From assembly GCA_016281915.1 (NCBI GenBank), contig JAEEJO010000039.1, positions 1 through 51,380 of the forward strand: a DNA stretch of 51,380 nt, given 5' to 3'. Below, in pieces: positions 43,348-51,380 of this stretch. Under the pieces are notes generated by a model. That model made no database searches and had not been told where the DNA came from. It saw nothing but the letters and a program-made list of their open reading frames with translations. Source of the DNA: Clostridiales bacterium (lineage in GTDB: Bacteria; Bacillota; Clostridia; Oscillospirales; UBA644). The position numbers and the translations under genes were made by a program. Each line of letters opens with the position of its first letter. Position 1 is the stretch's first letter.

Positions 43348-44250
43348 ATGAAAAAGAATTTCAAGCTTTTAACGGTCCTTGTTATTGCCATTGCGGTTTT
43401 CATAACGATGTCTCTCCCGTTTTCCGCCGATCTCGGCGACTACTCGGGAAGCAGTGATTACGGTGACTGGGGATCGAGCTCCGATTACAGCTCAAGCTAT
43501 GATTACAGCTACGACTCCGATTACAACGGAGTTTCCGGACCTATCGCATTCGGTGACATAGGCGTTATACTGCTTATCATCGTTGCCGTCATATTGTATC
43601 TCAGGATCAAAAACAAAAATTCCGGCAGCACCGGACCTGTCGCTCAGGGAGCAAAAGGCGTAGACAGATCTACTCTGAAACCGATGTCGACCATCACAGC
43701 AGCAGACCCGATGTTCTCAGAAAGCGCCTTCAAAGAAAAACTTTCAAATCTTTACGTTCAGATGCAGAACTGCTGCACGGCAAAGGATATCGAGCCGCTG
43801 CGTCCTTATCTTACCGATAACCTTTACGCACAGTTTAACAGACAGATCGAGTTCCTCAAAGAAACAAACAGAACGAACCGTATCGAACGCATTTCCGTTT
43901 TTGATGTCGAGCTTCTCGGCTGCACGAGCGACTCCGTAAACGATACCGTCTACGCACAGCTCAGAACCCGCATTACCGACTATACAGTAGATGATAAAAC
44001 AGGCGCGATCGTCAGCGGAAGCAATACCGCAGAAAAATTCATGGTATATGAATGGGCTCTTATCCGTTCAAAAGGCAAGAAAACCGACAATACCGCCGAA
44101 AACAGAATCGTCAACTGCCCGAACTGCGGCGCTCCGGTAAATCTCAACCATACCGCAAGATGCGAATACTGCGATACGATCATCGCTTCTGACGACTTTG
44201 ACTGGACGCTTACTTCCGTAAAGGGCATTTCACAGAGAACGTCCGGCTGA
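43348..44250 (+). CDS. Tim44-like membrane protein with C-terminal zinc ribbon
   Basis: 300 residues. A signal-like hydrophobic segment (about 7-26), then a short stretch of Ser, Tyr, Asp and Gly (about 30-60), a membrane helix (about 70-87), and a Tim44-like domain (ADPMFSESAFKEKLSNLY, IERISVFDVELLGC). It ends in a zinc ribbon, CPNCGAPVNLNHTARCEYC. Related Tim44/zinc-ribbon proteins occur in Firmicutes without known function. GAGGAG precedes the ATG. The PHP gene follows after four bases. Confidence 0.8.
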   Translation: MKKNFKLLTVLVIAIAVFITMSLPFSADLGDYSGSSDYGDWGSSSDYSSSYDYSYDSDYNGVSGPIAFGDIGVILLIIVAVILYLRIKNKNSGSTGPVAQGAKGVDRSTLKPMSTITAADPMFSESAFKEKLSNLYVQMQNCCTAKDIEPLRPYLTDNLYAQFNRQIEFLKETNRTNRIERISVFDVELLGCTSDSVNDTVYAQLRTRITDYTVDDKTGAIVSGSNTAEKFMVYEWALIRSKGKKTDNTAENRIVNCPNCGAPVNLNHTARCEYCDTIIASDDFDWTLTSVKGISQRTSG

Positions 44251-44254
44251 TACT

Positions 44255-45094
44255 ATGAATGACCTCCCTTTTGCGGACCTTCACGTCCATTCGCATATGT
44301 CCGACGGCACCATGTCTCCTGAGCAAATACTCAAAAAGGCGGAATCTGTCGGCGTCGGGCTTCTTGCAATAGCCGATCATGATCTTTTTGACGGTTCATC
44401 AGAGCTGCTTCGCCTAAGCTCTCAAAGCAGCGTCGTCTGCGTTTCAGCCGCAGAAATCACCTGCAGCGACAACGGCAGACAGATACACATTCTTTGCTAC
44501 AGACCCGATCTGACGAATAAACCGTTTATTGAATTCGTTGCTGACGGAAGAAAAAAACTCGACATGATGAGCGTCAGGCTGATAGAAAAAATGGAAAAAT
44601 CAGGCTTTGACGTAAATACGGAAGAATTTAGCGAATTCGAATACGACCGTTCGGGCGGGGGATGGAAGGCCCTTCATTACTTCAGCGCAAAAGGGATCGT
44701 TTCCGATATAAAAGACGCTATCCCTTTTTACGACCGCTTCGGCTGCGGTTACGAGACCGCGGGTTTTCCCTCGGTAAAAACCGCTGTTGAAAAAATACAC
44801 GCTGCAAACGGTATCGCCGTTCTTGCTCACCCCGGCGTATCTCTCAATACGGAAAGCGCCGATGGGTTCACTGCGGAGATTGAAAAATTCGTTTCATACG
44901 GCGCGGACGGAATCGAATGCTTTTATCCCGAGCATTCCGAAGAGATAACCGCCTTGTGCGAACGTTTTTGCGACGAGCGGGGACTTATCAAAACGTGCGG
45001 TTCTGACTGTCACGGAGACTTTAATTCTCACCCCATCGCCGTGCCGCAAAAAAGGGCGGACAGTCTTCGACTGGGCGGAATATTAAAAAGATAA
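44255..45094 (+). CDS. PHP-domain phosphoesterase
   Basis: 279 residues. The metal-binding PHP motifs are all present: ADLHVHSHMSDG, LLAIADHDLFDG, VLAHPGVSLN and TCGSDCHGDF. This matches the nucleoside 3',5'-bisphosphate / oligoribonucleotide phosphatase group (TrpH/YciV-like). Probably recycles 5'-phosphorylated RNA ends or pAp; inferred from family only. Confidence 0.88.
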   Translation: MNDLPFADLHVHSHMSDGTMSPEQILKKAESVGVGLLAIADHDLFDGSSELLRLSSQSSVVCVSAAEITCSDNGRQIHILCYRPDLTNKPFIEFVADGRKKLDMMSVRLIEKMEKSGFDVNTEEFSEFEYDRSGGGWKALHYFSAKGIVSDIKDAIPFYDRFGCGYETAGFPSVKTAVEKIHAANGIAVLAHPGVSLNTESADGFTAEIEKFVSYGADGIECFYPEHSEEITALCERFCDERGLIKTCGSDCHGDFNSHPIAVPQKRADSLRLGGILKR

Positions 45095-45129
45095 ACAAAA
45101 AGTCATTATAACGAAATGAGGTATAAACC

Positions 45130-46059
45130 ATGGTTACTTTCAAAGAAAAATCCTACAAAAATTACGGCAACTGTCTCGAAATATCGAATGGCTGCGTAGA
45201 CCTCCTCGTAACCCTCGATATCGGACCCCGTATTATCCGCTACGGTTTCTGCGGCGGCGAGAATATGCTGTATGAGGATCTGGACAGAGTGAATACCTAC
45301 GAAAAAGAAGACGTCAAAGAGATGTTCGGCGCAAATGCTAAATGGTATCTTTACGGCGGACACAGACTCTGGATATCTCCCGAATATACCGAAACATATT
45401 TCCCGGACAATAATCCTGTCACATACGATACCGATGAGAATTCAGCTGTTTTCACGTGCGACGTCCAGGAAGTAACCGGTCTTCTCTTTTCAACCGTGGT
45501 TACTCTTGACGATGACGGCACAGGAGTAAACATCACTCACATGATAGAAAACTGCAGCGGAGAACCTCAGACATACGCAATCTGGGCGCTTACGGTCCTT
45601 GATAAGGGCGGCGTTGAGCTTATTCCGTTCAACACAAACGATACAGACCTTCTTCCCAACAGAACCCTCAGAGCATGGCCGTATACGGATTTTTCCGATC
45701 ACCGTCTGTTTATGGGTGAAAAATTCGTATCGCTTTCATCCGATTCGACAGACAGAAAATTCAAACTCGGCTTCGACCTGCGCCACGGTGTTACAGCGTA
45801 TATAAATAAGAACCAGATGTTCGTCAAGAGCTTCAATCATTATGACGAAGGCGTATATCCTGATAACGGATGTTCTTTCGAAACGTTTACAAACAGCTGC
45901 TTCCTTGAATGCGAAACTCTCGGCGAGATCGGAAACAAGCCGGACGGTTCGATCGTCACACATAATGAATACTGGTCTCTTTATAAGGACGTTTCGATCA
46001 AAAACCCGAGAGACGAAAAAGAAATTGCCGATATTTTTGAAAAATACGAGCTTATATAA
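45130..46059 (+). CDS. Mutarotase-like beta-sandwich protein (DUF4380-like)
   Basis: 309 residues, no signal peptide. LLVTLDIGPRIIRYGFCGGENMLYED and YGGHRLWISPEY are typical of aldose-epimerase-like superfamily proteins, and the rest is beta-rich. Likely binds a sugar in the cytoplasm; enzymatic role unknown. Sits between the PHP gene and pyrH, where rpsB-tsf is often found in other Firmicutes. Confidence 0.75.
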   Translation: MVTFKEKSYKNYGNCLEISNGCVDLLVTLDIGPRIIRYGFCGGENMLYEDLDRVNTYEKEDVKEMFGANAKWYLYGGHRLWISPEYTETYFPDNNPVTYDTDENSAVFTCDVQEVTGLLFSTVVTLDDDGTGVNITHMIENCSGEPQTYAIWALTVLDKGGVELIPFNTNDTDLLPNRTLRAWPYTDFSDHRLFMGEKFVSLSSDSTDRKFKLGFDLRHGVTAYINKNQMFVKSFNHYDEGVYPDNGCSFETFTNSCFLECETLGEIGNKPDGSIVTHNEYWSLYKDVSIKNPRDEKEIADIFEKYELI

Positions 46060-46079
46060 CTGAAACGGAGATGCAGAAG

Positions 46080-46787
46080 ATGACGAAGTATAAACGCGTT
46101 CTTATTAAAATAAGCGGCGAAGCCCTCGAGGGAAAGCTTGACCACGGCATTGATTTCGATATTGCAAAAGGCGTGTGCGAAAAGATAAAAGCATGCCTTG
46201 AAATGGGCGTTCAGATAGCTATAGTTGTCGGCGCAGGCAATTTCTGGCGCGGCAGAAACGGAAACAATATGGATCAGACCCGTGCAGACCATATGGGTAT
46301 GCTTGCAACGATGATGAACTGTCTCGCGCTTCAGGATACCTTCATAAAAATCGGCGTAGACGCACGTGTCCTTGCCGCGATCGATATGCAGCAGTTTGCC
46401 GAGCCGTATATCCGCGACAGAGCCGTCAATCATCTTGAGGCAGGCAGAATAGTTATCTTCGGATGCGGCACAGGCAACCCGTTTTTCACTACCGACACCG
46501 CAGCTGCGATGCGCGCCGTTGAAATAAGCGCAGATATCGCTCTTCTCGCAAAAAACGTTGACGGAGTATACGATAAAGACCCGAACAAATACCCCGATGC
46601 GATCCGTTACGACAAGATCACGTATATGGACGTTCTCACAAAAGAACTTTCTGTAATCGATACCACTGCAACCGCGCTTTGTAAAGACAATAATATGCCT
46701 GTTCTTCTTTTCGAACTCGGCAACGGTGAAAACATAGTCAGGGCAATAAAAGGCGAACATATAGGCACAGTTATAACAAAAAATTAA
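46080..46787 (+). CDS. pyrH: UMP kinase
   Basis: Phosphorylates UMP to UDP; 235 residues. VLIKISGEALEG, VVGAGNFWRGR, ADHMGMLATMMNCLAL and AKNVDGVYDKDPNK are signatures. The ATG at 46080 is 9 bases after GGAG; an ATG at 46071 touches the RBS. First of the pyrH-frr-uppS-cdsA-dxr series. Confidence 0.97.
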   Translation: MTKYKRVLIKISGEALEGKLDHGIDFDIAKGVCEKIKACLEMGVQIAIVVGAGNFWRGRNGNNMDQTRADHMGMLATMMNCLALQDTFIKIGVDARVLAAIDMQQFAEPYIRDRAVNHLEAGRIVIFGCGTGNPFFTTDTAAAMRAVEISADIALLAKNVDGVYDKDPNKYPDAIRYDKITYMDVLTKELSVIDTTATALCKDNNMPVLLFELGNGENIVRAIKGEHIGTVITKN

Positions 46788-46804
46788 GAAAAGGAGTAAG
46801 AAAA

Positions 46805-47359
46805 ATGAAGCCTCAGTATAAAGAAACAGAATCCAAATTCGAAAAAGCGGTATCTGCTTTTGAATATGAACTCTCCTCGATCAGAGCAGGACGCGCAAAC
46901 CCGGTAGTTCTCGATAAACTTACCGTTGACTACTACGGTTCTCCCACAAAAGTCAATCAGCTTGCAAGCATTTCCGTTCAGGAAGCTCGCGTGCTCGTCA
47001 TTCAGCCGTATGACTCTTCCGTTCTCAAAGAGATTGAAAAGGCTATTCTTGCCTCCGATATCGGTATCAATCCGCAAAACGACGGCAAACTTATCAGACT
47101 TACGTTCCCGCCTCTTACCGAGGAGCGCCGCCGCGATCTCTGCAAACAGATCCAGAAAGATGCCGAAAACGCCAAAGTAGCGATCCGCTCCGTCAGAAGA
47201 GACGCGATTGAAGAATTCAAGGCTCAGAAGAAAAAGAGCGAGATCACAGAGGACGACCTTAAAATCTGCGAAAAAGATATCCAGGACGCAACGGATAAAT
47301 ACTGCAAGGATATCGACGTTATAGCAAAGAAAAAAGAAGCGGAGATCATGGAGATATGA
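46805..47359 (+). CDS. frr: Ribosome recycling factor
   Basis: 184 residues. Splits post-termination ribosomes with EF-G. LSSIRAGRANPVVLDKLTVDYYG and IRLTFPPLTEERRRDLCKQ identify it. AAAGGAG upstream. It overlaps uppS by four bases. Confidence 0.98.
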   Translation: MKPQYKETESKFEKAVSAFEYELSSIRAGRANPVVLDKLTVDYYGSPTKVNQLASISVQEARVLVIQPYDSSVLKEIEKAILASDIGINPQNDGKLIRLTFPPLTEERRRDLCKQIQKDAENAKVAIRSVRRDAIEEFKAQKKKSEITEDDLKICEKDIQDATDKYCKDIDVIAKKKEAEIMEI

Positions 47360-48078
47360 CGGATGCTTCCGCGCTGCCGCTCCATATCGGATTTATCATG
47401 GACGGCAACGGCAGGTGGGCAAAGGCAAGAGGGCTTGCAAGACCGTTCGGGCATGAAGCAGGAGCGAAAACGTTTGAAAAAACAGTTGACTCCTGCAGAA
47501 AGCTCGGTATCCGCTATGCCACGTTTTATGCTTTTTCCACTGAAAACCAGTCGAGACCGAAGGACGAGATCGATGCGCTTATGGCGCTTTTTGACCGGTA
47601 TGCAGACGATATATACCGCAGAGTAAAAAACGATGAGCTCAAAACGTATGAAAACGTCCGCATCCGCTTTATCGGAGATAAAACGTATTTCAGCGAAAGC
47701 AGAAGAAAAAAGATCGCCGATATCGAAAATCTCAATATCGATAAGGATATCCGCCTCACTGTCTGCATAGCTCTCAATTACGGCGGCAGAAACGAGATAG
47801 TGAATGCGGTAAACGGCTTTATCGCCGAAAATCCGGGAAAGCCCCTTACCGAACGTGATATCTCTTCACGTCTTTACGCGCCCGACGTGCCCGATCCTGA
47901 TCTGATAATCAGAACAGCGGGCGAAATGCGCCTTTCTAATTTTCTTCTTTGGCAGAGCGCATATGCGGAATTCTATTCCACCTCCGTCTACTGGCCCGAT
48001 TTTTCCGAAGACGATCTGAAAAAAGCAATAGATTCTTTTATGAACCGGACAAGGAAATTCGGAGGCATCTCAAAATAA
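47356..48078 (+). CDS. uppS: Undecaprenyl diphosphate synthase (isoprenyl transferase)
   Basis: 240 residues; makes the C55 lipid carrier for cell wall synthesis. IGFIMDGNGRWAKARGLAR (catalytic Asp), GHEAGAKTF, ALNYGGRNEIV and PDLIIRTAGEMRLSNFLLWQ are visible. Confidence 0.97.
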   Translation: MTDASALPLHIGFIMDGNGRWAKARGLARPFGHEAGAKTFEKTVDSCRKLGIRYATFYAFSTENQSRPKDEIDALMALFDRYADDIYRRVKNDELKTYENVRIRFIGDKTYFSESRRKKIADIENLNIDKDIRLTVCIALNYGGRNEIVNAVNGFIAENPGKPLTERDISSRLYAPDVPDPDLIIRTAGEMRLSNFLLWQSAYAEFYSTSVYWPDFSEDDLKKAIDSFMNRTRKFGGISK

Positions 48079-48096
48079 CCGTCAGAGGACTTTTTA

Positions 48097-48945
48097 ATGA
48101 AAACAAGAATAATTTCGGGAATAATCATAGCTGCGATCTTTGCGGTATTCATGTTTTTTGCGCATATACCGTTTGTGCTCAACGCCGCGATCGCGCTTTT
48201 GAGTGCCGCGGCGCTTTATGAAACGCTCATAGTAACAAAATACGTAGAATCAAAGGCACTTATGTGGCTGAGCATTCTTCTTGCTGTTTTTGTTCCGTTC
48301 GTAGCTCCTGTAATGGCGTTTTTCCCGGCGGCATATTCTCATGTCAGCACCGCGGTCGTATCGGCGGTTTTCATCTATATTCTTATCGTTTTCATAACGA
48401 TGCTCGCCTCCAAGGAGAAGTTTTCTCTTGAACATCTGAGCTTTGTTTTCCTTATGACGATAATAATACCCTGCTTTTTCTCAACGATCGTTTTCAGCAA
48501 CGCGCTTTCCGGCGGAGTTTTCAACATACTCGTCATATTTATGTGCGCATGGGGCTCCGATACGGGCGGTTATCTTTTCGGCGGACTTTACGGAAGACAT
48601 CAGATCACGCCGAAAATAAGTCCGAAAAAAACGGCGGAAGGCATGATAGGCTCCGTATTTTCGTCGTTTTCCGCAGTTATTTTCACAGCATATATCTGCG
48701 ATATCCTCGTTGATACCATATCGGTCAACTATTTCGTTGCCTTCATCTGCGGTATCATCGGCAGCGTGCTTGCAATACTCGGAGACCTTTTTGCATCGGT
48801 CATAAAACGCAGCTTCGGAGTTAAGGATTTCGGAAGCATTATTCCCGGCCACGGCGGCATCATGGACAGATTCGACTCAATACTTTTTGTCGCGCCTTTT
48901 ATTTATATAGTGCTTTCCATCGCTCCGATATTCCCGGAAGTATAA
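48097..48945 (+). CDS. cdsA: Phosphatidate cytidylyltransferase
   Basis: 282 residues, about eight membrane helices; converts phosphatidate to CDP-diacylglycerol. GSDTGGYLFGGLYG and the signature SVIKRSFGVKDFGSIIPGHGG, then MDRFDS, are intact. It lies 18 bases after uppS and 15 before dxr. Confidence 0.97.
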   Translation: MKTRIISGIIIAAIFAVFMFFAHIPFVLNAAIALLSAAALYETLIVTKYVESKALMWLSILLAVFVPFVAPVMAFFPAAYSHVSTAVVSAVFIYILIVFITMLASKEKFSLEHLSFVFLMTIIIPCFFSTIVFSNALSGGVFNILVIFMCAWGSDTGGYLFGGLYGRHQITPKISPKKTAEGMIGSVFSSFSAVIFTAYICDILVDTISVNYFVAFICGIIGSVLAILGDLFASVIKRSFGVKDFGSIIPGHGGIMDRFDSILFVAPFIYIVLSIAPIFPEV

Positions 48946-48960
48946 AGAACGGTAAATCAG

Positions 48961-50121
48961 ATGAACATCACGGTCCTCGGTTCTACAGGCTCAATAGGCA
49001 CACAGACGCTCGACTGCGCCGAAAATCTCGGTTTGAACGTAGTTGCAATGTCTGCCGGTAAAAATTACGATCTTTTTGAGATGCAGATACGAAAATTCAA
49101 GCCAAAGGCGGTTGCCATGAGCGATAAACAGGCTGCCGAAAAGCTGAAAGAGCGTATCCGCGATCTTCCTGTGTCCGTTTTTTCAGGTGAAGAAGGGATC
49201 CTTCGTCTATTTGAAGAAACGCAATGCGATATCTGTGTCAACGGTATCGTCGGTGTTGCTGGACTGCGTCCAACGGTCGCAGCTGCAAAAAAAGGTGTCA
49301 GGATCGCTCTTGCAAATAAGGAGAATCTTGTTGTTGCAGGAGATGCGATAAAAAAGATATGTAAAGAAAACGGCGCGGAAATAATTCCGGTAGACAGCGA
49401 ACATTCCGCCATATTTCAGTGTCTGAACGGCATCTGCCCAACGGAAAATGATATCGGATCCATTCAAAGTAAAATAAGGCGCCTCATCCTTACCGCTTCA
49501 GGCGGCGCATTTTACGGTAAAACGACTGCAGATCTTCACAACGTAACAGCTTCCGATGCGCTTTTGCATCCTACATGGAAAATGGGAAGCAAAATCACCG
49601 TTGACTGCGCAACGCTCATGAACAAGGGCTTCGAAATAATCGAAGCGGCGAAGCTTTTTGACGTCAGCAGTGAAAAGATCGACGTTGTCATCCACAGAGA
49701 AAGCATAATTCATTCCATGATCGAATTTGTCGACTCGTCGGTCCTTGCCCAGATGTCTCTTCCGGATATGCGCATTGCGATACAGTATGCACTGACTTTC
49801 CCCAAACGCGCAGAGTCACCCGTAATACCTCTCGATTTTACCTCTCTCCCTCCTCTCACGTTCGCGAAACCCGATTACGAAACGTTTCGAGCTCCTCTTC
49901 TTTGCAGACAGGTCCTTCGCACGGGCGGGTCTTGCGGAGCTGTGCTCAACGCCTCGAACGAAATAGCGGTAGAGGCGTTTTTACAAAACAGAATAAACTT
50001 TTTACACATTACCGATTTTGTCGAAAAAATGCTCGACAAATATCCGGTTGTCTCAGAAGCGACGATAGATGAGCTTTTGGAGACGGATAAAAAAATCAGA
50101 CTTGAAGAAAGACCCGACTGA
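48961..50121 (+). CDS. dxr: 1-deoxy-D-xylulose 5-phosphate reductoisomerase
   Basis: 386 residues; first committed step of the MEP isoprenoid pathway, fitting with uppS upstream. VLGSTGSIGTQTLDC (NADPH), VDSEHSAIFQCL, LTASGGAFYGKT, TWKMGSKITVDCATLMNKG and VHRES-type IHRESIIHSMIEF are visible. In most Firmicutes rseP and ispG come next; here a UroD-like gene and an insertion sequence end follow. Confidence 0.97.
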   Translation: MNITVLGSTGSIGTQTLDCAENLGLNVVAMSAGKNYDLFEMQIRKFKPKAVAMSDKQAAEKLKERIRDLPVSVFSGEEGILRLFEETQCDICVNGIVGVAGLRPTVAAAKKGVRIALANKENLVVAGDAIKKICKENGAEIIPVDSEHSAIFQCLNGICPTENDIGSIQSKIRRLILTASGGAFYGKTTADLHNVTASDALLHPTWKMGSKITVDCATLMNKGFEIIEAAKLFDVSSEKIDVVIHRESIIHSMIEFVDSSVLAQMSLPDMRIAIQYALTFPKRAESPVIPLDFTSLPPLTFAKPDYETFRAPLLCRQVLRTGGSCGAVLNASNEIAVEAFLQNRINFLHITDFVEKMLDKYPVVSEATIDELLETDKKIRLEERPD

Positions 50122-50160
50122 TTTTTTAGGATAATACTATTAGAAACGGAGCGCATAATT

Positions 50161-51192
50161 ATGGCTTATATTATTGATCCGCTGCCTCGTGAAGAAGTAG
50201 TGAAGGCGATCGAGTTCGGCTCACCCGCAAGGATACCTATGGTTTTTACCAAATGGTGGGGGGAGGGGCTTTACGAACAGTATGGCGACCGCCTCTCTCA
50301 ATTTGAAAAATATCCCGAGGATGTCTGCTGCCTGGGCTTCCCGTCACCGTCATTTGACAGACGTGAAGACGGCTTTTGCTGGCACCTTCCCAAAGTGGAC
50401 ACCTCCCGCTTTAAAGGAAACGACGCCACCATCCGCCTGCCGGACTGGGATTATATAGACGAACTTGTTGCCAATCCGCCAAACGTAAACGCTCCCGGAC
50501 TATGGGACGCTCAGATCAAACAGGCCGAAAAAGCACGCGCAGAAGGCAAATATATCCTCATACATCACTGGAGCCTCATGTTCGAGCGCATATGGAACTT
50601 CCGCGGAATGGAAAATCTTCTCGCGGACTATTACGAGGAACCCGAGAACGTTCACAAGCTTCATAAGCTTGTCTGCGATACCGAGCTGAAGCTGCTTGAG
50701 AAGGCCGTTGAACTGATAAAGCCGGACGGTTACAGCTTCTCTGACGATCTTGGCAGCCAGAACGCTTTGATGATGAGTCCCGAAATGTTCCGCGAATTCA
50801 TTAAGCCTTATTACGTCCGCATCTGGGGATATACTCATCAGCACGATATCCATAACTGGCTCCATACGTGCGGCTGCATAAAAGAGATAATAGGCGACCT
50901 GATCGAAGCAGGTCTTGACGTTCTGCATCCGATCCAGAAGCATACGATGGACTGGAACGAAATAGCGGCAAAATGGAAAGGAAAGATAACTTTCTGGGTC
51001 GGTATGGACGTTCAGCAGACTTTGCGTGTCGGCACGCCCGATGATGTAAGAGAAGAAGTTCGTCTTATGAAGAGGACCTTTTCATCCCCCGAGGGCGGCA
51101 TGATCCTTGCTTCAGGCAACGGAATAGTAGGGGGAACACCAATAGAAAACATAGAAGCGTTTCTTAATGAATGCTGTAAATCTGAGTTTTAA
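50161..51192 (+). CDS. Uroporphyrinogen decarboxylase-family protein, partial zinc site
   Basis: 343 residues, a distant paralogue of the 35591 gene. It keeps the His-x-Cys element of corrinoid/thiol methyltransferases as H235-T-C237-G-C239, within NWLHTCGCIKEIIGDLIEAG. The second Cys of that zinc site, normally in a PGCGI-like strand, is N320 in ASGNGIVGGTP; two Cys lie near the C-terminus. No corrinoid protein gene is nearby. It is unlikely to be haem HemE; methyl transfer or a related reaction is inferred. RBS ACGGAG; 39 bases after dxr. Confidence 0.82.
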   Translation: MAYIIDPLPREEVVKAIEFGSPARIPMVFTKWWGEGLYEQYGDRLSQFEKYPEDVCCLGFPSPSFDRREDGFCWHLPKVDTSRFKGNDATIRLPDWDYIDELVANPPNVNAPGLWDAQIKQAEKARAEGKYILIHHWSLMFERIWNFRGMENLLADYYEEPENVHKLHKLVCDTELKLLEKAVELIKPDGYSFSDDLGSQNALMMSPEMFREFIKPYYVRIWGYTHQHDIHNWLHTCGCIKEIIGDLIEAGLDVLHPIQKHTMDWNEIAAKWKGKITFWVGMDVQQTLRVGTPDDVREEVRLMKRTFSSPEGGMILASGNGIVGGTPIENIEAFLNECCKSEF

Positions 51193-51207
51193 TAATTATT
51201 ATAAATA

Positions 51208-51236
51208 AACAGCCGGAACTTTGTGTTCCGGCTGTT
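51208..51236 (+). terminator. Probable terminator of the pyrH-dxr unit
   Basis: A 12-bp perfect stem, AACAGCCGGAAC with GTTCCGGCTGTT, loop TTTGT, tail CTATTT. The T-run is short, possibly because the insertion sequence joins here. Confidence 0.72.
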
Positions 51237-51252
51237 CTATTTGGTAACCGAA

Positions 51253-51290
51253 AACCACCTGCTAAGCAGGTGGTTCAAAAGAGGCTTTTG
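51253..51290 (+). mobile_element. Left-end hairpins of a putative IS200/IS605-type element
   Basis: Two adjacent perfect hairpins: AACCACCTGC-TAA-GCAGGTGGTT (51253-51275) and CAAAAG-AGG-CTTTTG (51276-51290). They are followed by a strong promoter, a short leader and a gene start running off the window. Subterminal palindromes of this kind are where single-strand transposases (TnpA, Y1) bind. The exact left boundary, between about 51237 and 51252, cannot be fixed. The family call is inference. Confidence 0.5.
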
Positions 51291-51293
51291 CCG

Positions 51294-51322
51294 TTGAACA
51301 AAAAGTCCTCCTATGGTATAAT
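51294..51322 (+). promoter_or_regulatory. Promoter of the truncated gene at the window end
   Basis: TTGAAC (51294-51299), exactly 17 bases, TATAAT (51317-51322). Transcription should start about 51329. The spacer contains TCCTCCTAT (51306-51314), the exact complement of ATAGGAGGA (51355-51363) over the downstream ribosome binding site. Confidence 0.8.
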
Positions 51323-51369
51323 GCGAGAGGTCTGGCAACCGCGAGCAGAATAAGATAGGAGGAGTCAAG

Positions 51370-51380
51370 ATGAAGATTGA
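51370..51380 (+). CDS. Start of a gene cut by the window edge (possible transposase)
   Basis: ATG-AAG-ATT-GA (Met-Lys-Ile-Asp/Glu) seven bases after a strong AGGAGG (51357-51362). Only three full codons are inside the window, so identity rests on the hairpins upstream; a tnpA-type transposase is the best guess. Confidence 0.45.

Overview
This window most likely comes from a Gram-positive, anaerobic member of the class Clostridia, probably a gut or rumen lineage. The evidence is the complete Firmicutes stress operon ctsR-mcsA-mcsB-clpC with a CtsR operator, groES-groEL behind a CIRCE element, AGGAGG-type ribosome binding sites, consensus TTGACA/TATAAT promoters, ferredoxin-linked indolepyruvate oxidoreductase, acetate kinase, several lipoproteins with Lgt, and an LTA-synthase-type enzyme. 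No rRNA, tRNA, CRISPR array or prophage was seen. No gap between genes exceeds about 300 bases.

Layout. 1-312 is the 3' end of rplQ, the last gene of the ribosomal/rpoA cluster. 511-6939 is an operon for aryl-ketoacid metabolism (iorA, iorB, a phenylacetate-CoA ligase, an ACT protein), with a CotH-kinase lipoprotein between iorA and iorB and, at the end, an alpha/beta hydrolase that has lost its nucleophile serine. 6978-8003 is a flavoprotein on the minus strand. 8110-11231 is an MBOAT/AlgX-like pair for acetylation of an extracellular polymer. 11283-18164 holds a GH38 alpha-mannosidase with a discoidin domain, a small membrane protein and a GH-D-like glycosidase. 18246-24772 is a chaperone block, all on the minus strand: groEL, groES, clpC, mcsB, mcsA, ctsR. 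24955-26682 is a GH63-like glycosidase. 26940-30274 carries lgt, folD and citrate synthase. 30543-36571 carries apbE, a lipoprotein, a NusG-II (EetA-like) protein, a Gx-transporter (EetB-like) protein, an LTA-synthase-like protein, a thioredoxin-like protein and a UroD-like protein. 36635-41148, on the minus strand, carries an HD protein, a QueG-like Fe-S protein, RNase HI, pfkA and ackA. 41252-51192 is one long unit: tmcAL, a 2-hydroxyacid dehydrogenase, a Tim44/zinc-ribbon protein, a PHP phosphoesterase, a mutarotase-like protein, pyrH, frr, uppS, cdsA, dxr and a second UroD-like gene. The last ~130 bases look like the left end of a small insertion sequence.

How the genes fit together. The three glycosidases and the mutarotase-like protein lack signal peptides, so they probably process imported oligosaccharides. 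The sugars would then feed pfkA and, in the end, ackA. The Ior/ligase operon handles aryl-pyruvates with ferredoxin as electron acceptor. The apbE group resembles the flavin-based extracellular electron transfer genes eetA/eetB, here with an unassigned lipoprotein in place of the known electron carriers.

Observations most worth a second look: the apbE-lipoprotein-EetA/EetB-like module; the serine-less hydrolase; the CotH gene inside the ior operon; the overlapping divergent ackA/tmcAL promoters with a probably leaderless tmcAL; two UroD-like proteins with incomplete zinc sites; the four-repeat CtsR operator; and the insertion-sequence end, where an anti-Shine-Dalgarno sequence lies just upstream of the element's own transcription start.
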